Assembly (NCBI RefSeq): GCF_016865255.1 | Contig: NZ_CP033381.1 | Location: 2,914,001-2,978,000 of the forward strand | DNA from: Methylomonas sp. LW13 | GTDB lineage: Bacteria > Pseudomonadota > Gammaproteobacteria > Methylococcales > Methylomonadaceae | Reading direction: 5' to 3' | DNA length: 64,000 bases | Shown: positions 62,323 to 64,000 of the stretch, piece after piece | How positions within the stretch are numbered: the first letter of the stretch is position 1 | Layout of the letters: each line of letters starts with the position of its first letter | Made by a program: the position numbers and the translations under genes | Notes under the pieces: model-generated | What the model was told of the DNA's origin: nothing | The model's input: only the letters and a program-made list of their open reading frames with translations | The model's database searches: none

Positions 62323-64000
62323 ATGAATAACGCGCCTTCACCCGCGAAACAGACAACGTTATCCGAAACAGTTGCTCCTTCATTTACCCGAGTTTTAATT
62401 TCCAATATCGTGGGTTTGGTGATGTTGCTTGGTCTGGCGCTGTTAATAGGCATGACTTGGCAAAGCGTCGCCAGCACCGAAGAAACCACCCGGCGGGAGG
62501 TGAAAGAAACCCTGGACCGCGCGACCGAGCGCCTGCAGATTTTGATTCGCGCGGCGGAGATGACAGCCGAATCCGCTGAACGTGCCGCGATAGCCCCGGA
62601 GGTAACGGGCGCCACTTTACAATCGACACTGGAATATTCGCTGGCGGCATTCGAACAACGCCCGGAATTAAGTTATCTGGGCATTTCCTTGGCAGCTTCA
62701 GGCGAATACGGCGCGTTGGAACGAACTGCAAATGGCGAGATTTTACTTTGGCTATTTCCGGGTGACCGCACGGAAGGCCCGCCTGCGCGAAAGTTCATAT
62801 TGACCGAGCAGGGATTCGTGCTCCATCAACAGCTGTTTAACCAACACTACGATCCCCGCAGCGATGCGTTCTACGCAGCCGCTTTGCGCAGCCCGAGCGG
62901 CGACACCTGGGTTCCGGCTTACCGCTGGGCGGCGCCATTTACAGGCAACGAGCCTTTGTGGGGCTTCAGCTACGGCAAAGTGCTGAAAGATGCGGGCGGA
63001 CGTTTGATCGGCGTTCTGGATGCTGACTTCGACATCCCGGCATTGAATAGCTTTCTAAGCGCCATAGGTACGGAATATCACTCCCGGTTTCAGGTCCTGG
63101 AGTTGGGAGCCGCTCCCCGCCTAATCGGCGATCAGTTGCAAGTAGGCCGAGCGCCGTTGCCCTTGCCTGCCGATTTGAGCCCTTTGCTGAATTTCACCGG
63201 CGAATTATTCCTAGACCGCATGCTATTGGAAGGCGAGCAACGCTGGGTTGCCGCCCGCCGCATGCCGCTGAAAGGCGGCATGTCTTGGTTGGTCATTACT
63301 TCGCGAAAAGTATCGTTTATCGAAGACATGCTGCGTCGCCAGTTGTATCAGGTGGGCGGTATGGGCGTGGCAATTACCGCAGGACTGGTGCTGGTCTCAA
63401 TGCGCATGGCCCGGCGCTTCGGCAAACCGCTGGCGGCGCTGGAGCGCCGGGTCGCCGGCATCGGTCATACCGAACTGGAACCCCCGGCGGCCGCCACTTT
63501 CGCCACGAACGAGTTCCGGGAAACCCAAATTCTGGGGGAAGCCCTCGACCACATGGCCGTGGCCGTTAAACAACTGCTGGAAGCCAAGGAACAGCAAGCC
63601 GCTTCTCTGGCCTTAAAAGGCGCAATTTTCGACTCCACTCACACCGCAATCTTTAGCCTGGATCACCAATTGACCGTTATAGAATGGAACGCCGCCGCAG
63701 AACGTTTGTTTGGCCTGGCGCGTGAATTCATTCTGGGTAAGGCCATCACCGATGCTGTGCTTGCGCCCGACGGCCACGCTGATTGGGCCGAGATTCTCAG
63801 CACCACCGATTCCGGCGCGTTTCAATTTGTCGGCACCCAAGGCGTATTCGACGCGGAATTGCGAGTGGCGGCTTTTACACGCAACGGTTTGGAAGTCCGC
63901 ACGCTGTTTCTAAACGACATCTCGGAACGACAACGCGCGGATGCCGCATTGCGGGAAAGCTTGGCCCGCTTCCACGCCGCCACCCGTGCGACCGGCGATG
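62323..64000 (+). CDS. Membrane sensor protein, 3' end outside the window (dCache-like, PAS)
   Basis: Open from ATG 62323 to the window edge (559 complete codons, no stop). Residues about 28-47 are a TM (LISNIVGLVMLLGLALLIGM). The periplasmic part (about 50-345) looks like a dCache domain: LIGVLDADFDIPALNSFLSA near residue 240. A second TM is near 350-366 (GGMGVAITAGLVLVSMRMAR), followed by a HAMP-like part and a PAS domain (IFSLDHQLTVIEWNAAAERL). The output domain is cut off; a histidine kinase or diguanylate cyclase is most likely. Confidence 0.8.
   Translation, partial: MNNAPSPAKQTTLSETVAPSFTRVLISNIVGLVMLLGLALLIGMTWQSVASTEETTRREVKETLDRATERLQILIRAAEMTAESAERAAIAPEVTGATLQSTLEYSLAAFEQRPELSYLGISLAASGEYGALERTANGEILLWLFPGDRTEGPPARKFILTEQGFVLHQQLFNQHYDPRSDAFYAAALRSPSGDTWVPAYRWAAPFTGNEPLWGFSYGKVLKDAGGRLIGVLDADFDIPALNSFLSAIGTEYHSRFQVLELGAAPRLIGDQLQVGRAPLPLPADLSPLLNFTGELFLDRMLLEGEQRWVAARRMPLKGGMSWLVITSRKVSFIEDMLRRQLYQVGGMGVAITAGLVLVSMRMARRFGKPLAALERRVAGIGHTELEPPAAATFATNEFRETQILGEALDHMAVAVKQLLEAKEQQAASLALKGAIFDSTHTAIFSLDHQLTVIEWNAAAERLFGLAREFILGKAITDAVLAPDGHADWAEILSTTDSGAFQFVGTQGVFDAELRVAAFTRNGLEVRTLFLNDISERQRADAALRESLARFHAATRATGD

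Noticed and set aside
1-64000. CRISPR arrays, rRNA operons or insertion sequences
   Set aside because: No regularly spaced repeats, rRNA-like sequence or transposase with terminal repeats was seen in any part of the window.

Overview
The window is a stretch of a gammaproteobacterial chromosome. The proteins suggest a methylotroph of the Methylococcales (Methylomonas/Methylobacter-like): a B12-riboswitch-controlled cobalamin operon with cbtBA, a PQQ-alcohol-dehydrogenase-associated substrate-binding protein, a PEP-CTERM protein, and the classical gammaproteobacterial rpsB-tsf-pyrH-frr-uppS-cdsA-dxr-rseP cluster. The genus is inferred from gene content; no rRNA, tRNA or other strong marker is present.

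Layout. (1) 1-10215, minus strand: one long, tightly packed operon (cbtB-cbtA-cobB-cobM-cbiX-cobH-cbiD-cobL-cobI-cbiG(N)-cobE-cobJ) behind a cobalamin riboswitch. It encodes cobalt uptake and most of the corrin-ring pathway in its early-cobalt-insertion form (CbiX, CbiD, CbiG). cobJ runs off the left edge and carries a C-terminal HemS/ChuX-like domain. (2) 10296-15462: an accessory island with a zinc-ribbon membrane protein, a four-gene operon with two FlhD-like/FlhC-like pairs (one FlhD fused to a STAS-like DUF4325 domain), an AlpA-type regulator, a P4-type tyrosine integrase, and repeats at the integrase start. This is the most unusual part of the window. (3) 15553-21885: mutS, then a CHASE2 histidine kinase, a FecR-domain protein and an OmpA-like lipoprotein. 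(4) 21939-30114, minus: dsbC-like gene, rseP, dxr, cdsA, uppS, frr, pyrH, tsf, rpsB. (5) 30396-42600: map and glnD, a UbiH-family hydroxylase, a very large variant glutamate synthase and a CysJ-like diflavin reductase. (6) 42674-54464: stress and housekeeping genes (Hsp20 with a sigma-32-like promoter, two TPM proteins with LemA, methyltransferase, GNAT, DksA-like, EAL protein, uvrB, PQQ-associated binding protein, PilZ, MOSC). (7) 55100-56725: a PEP-CTERM protein and a secreted tail-collar protein. (8) 56888-61702, minus: a peptide export locus with two double-glycine precursors, a conserved Cys-rich protein, HlyD, a C39-peptidase ABC transporter and a FUN14-like membrane protein. (9) 62323 to the right edge: a large sensor protein, truncated by the window.

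How the parts fit. The B12 operon is a single regulatory unit that makes and feeds its own pathway. The glnD, glutamate-synthase and diflavin-reductase genes point to nitrogen assimilation, with the unusual possibility that the diflavin reductase replaces GltD. The peptide locus looks like a self-contained bacteriocin-type export system. In mobile elements such as SXT and SGI1, FlhDC-like pairs act as master activators, so the duplicated pair next to an integrase suggests a small element that carries its own activators or responds to a helper element. Nothing was computed; family assignments come from reading the translated sequences and recalled family patterns.
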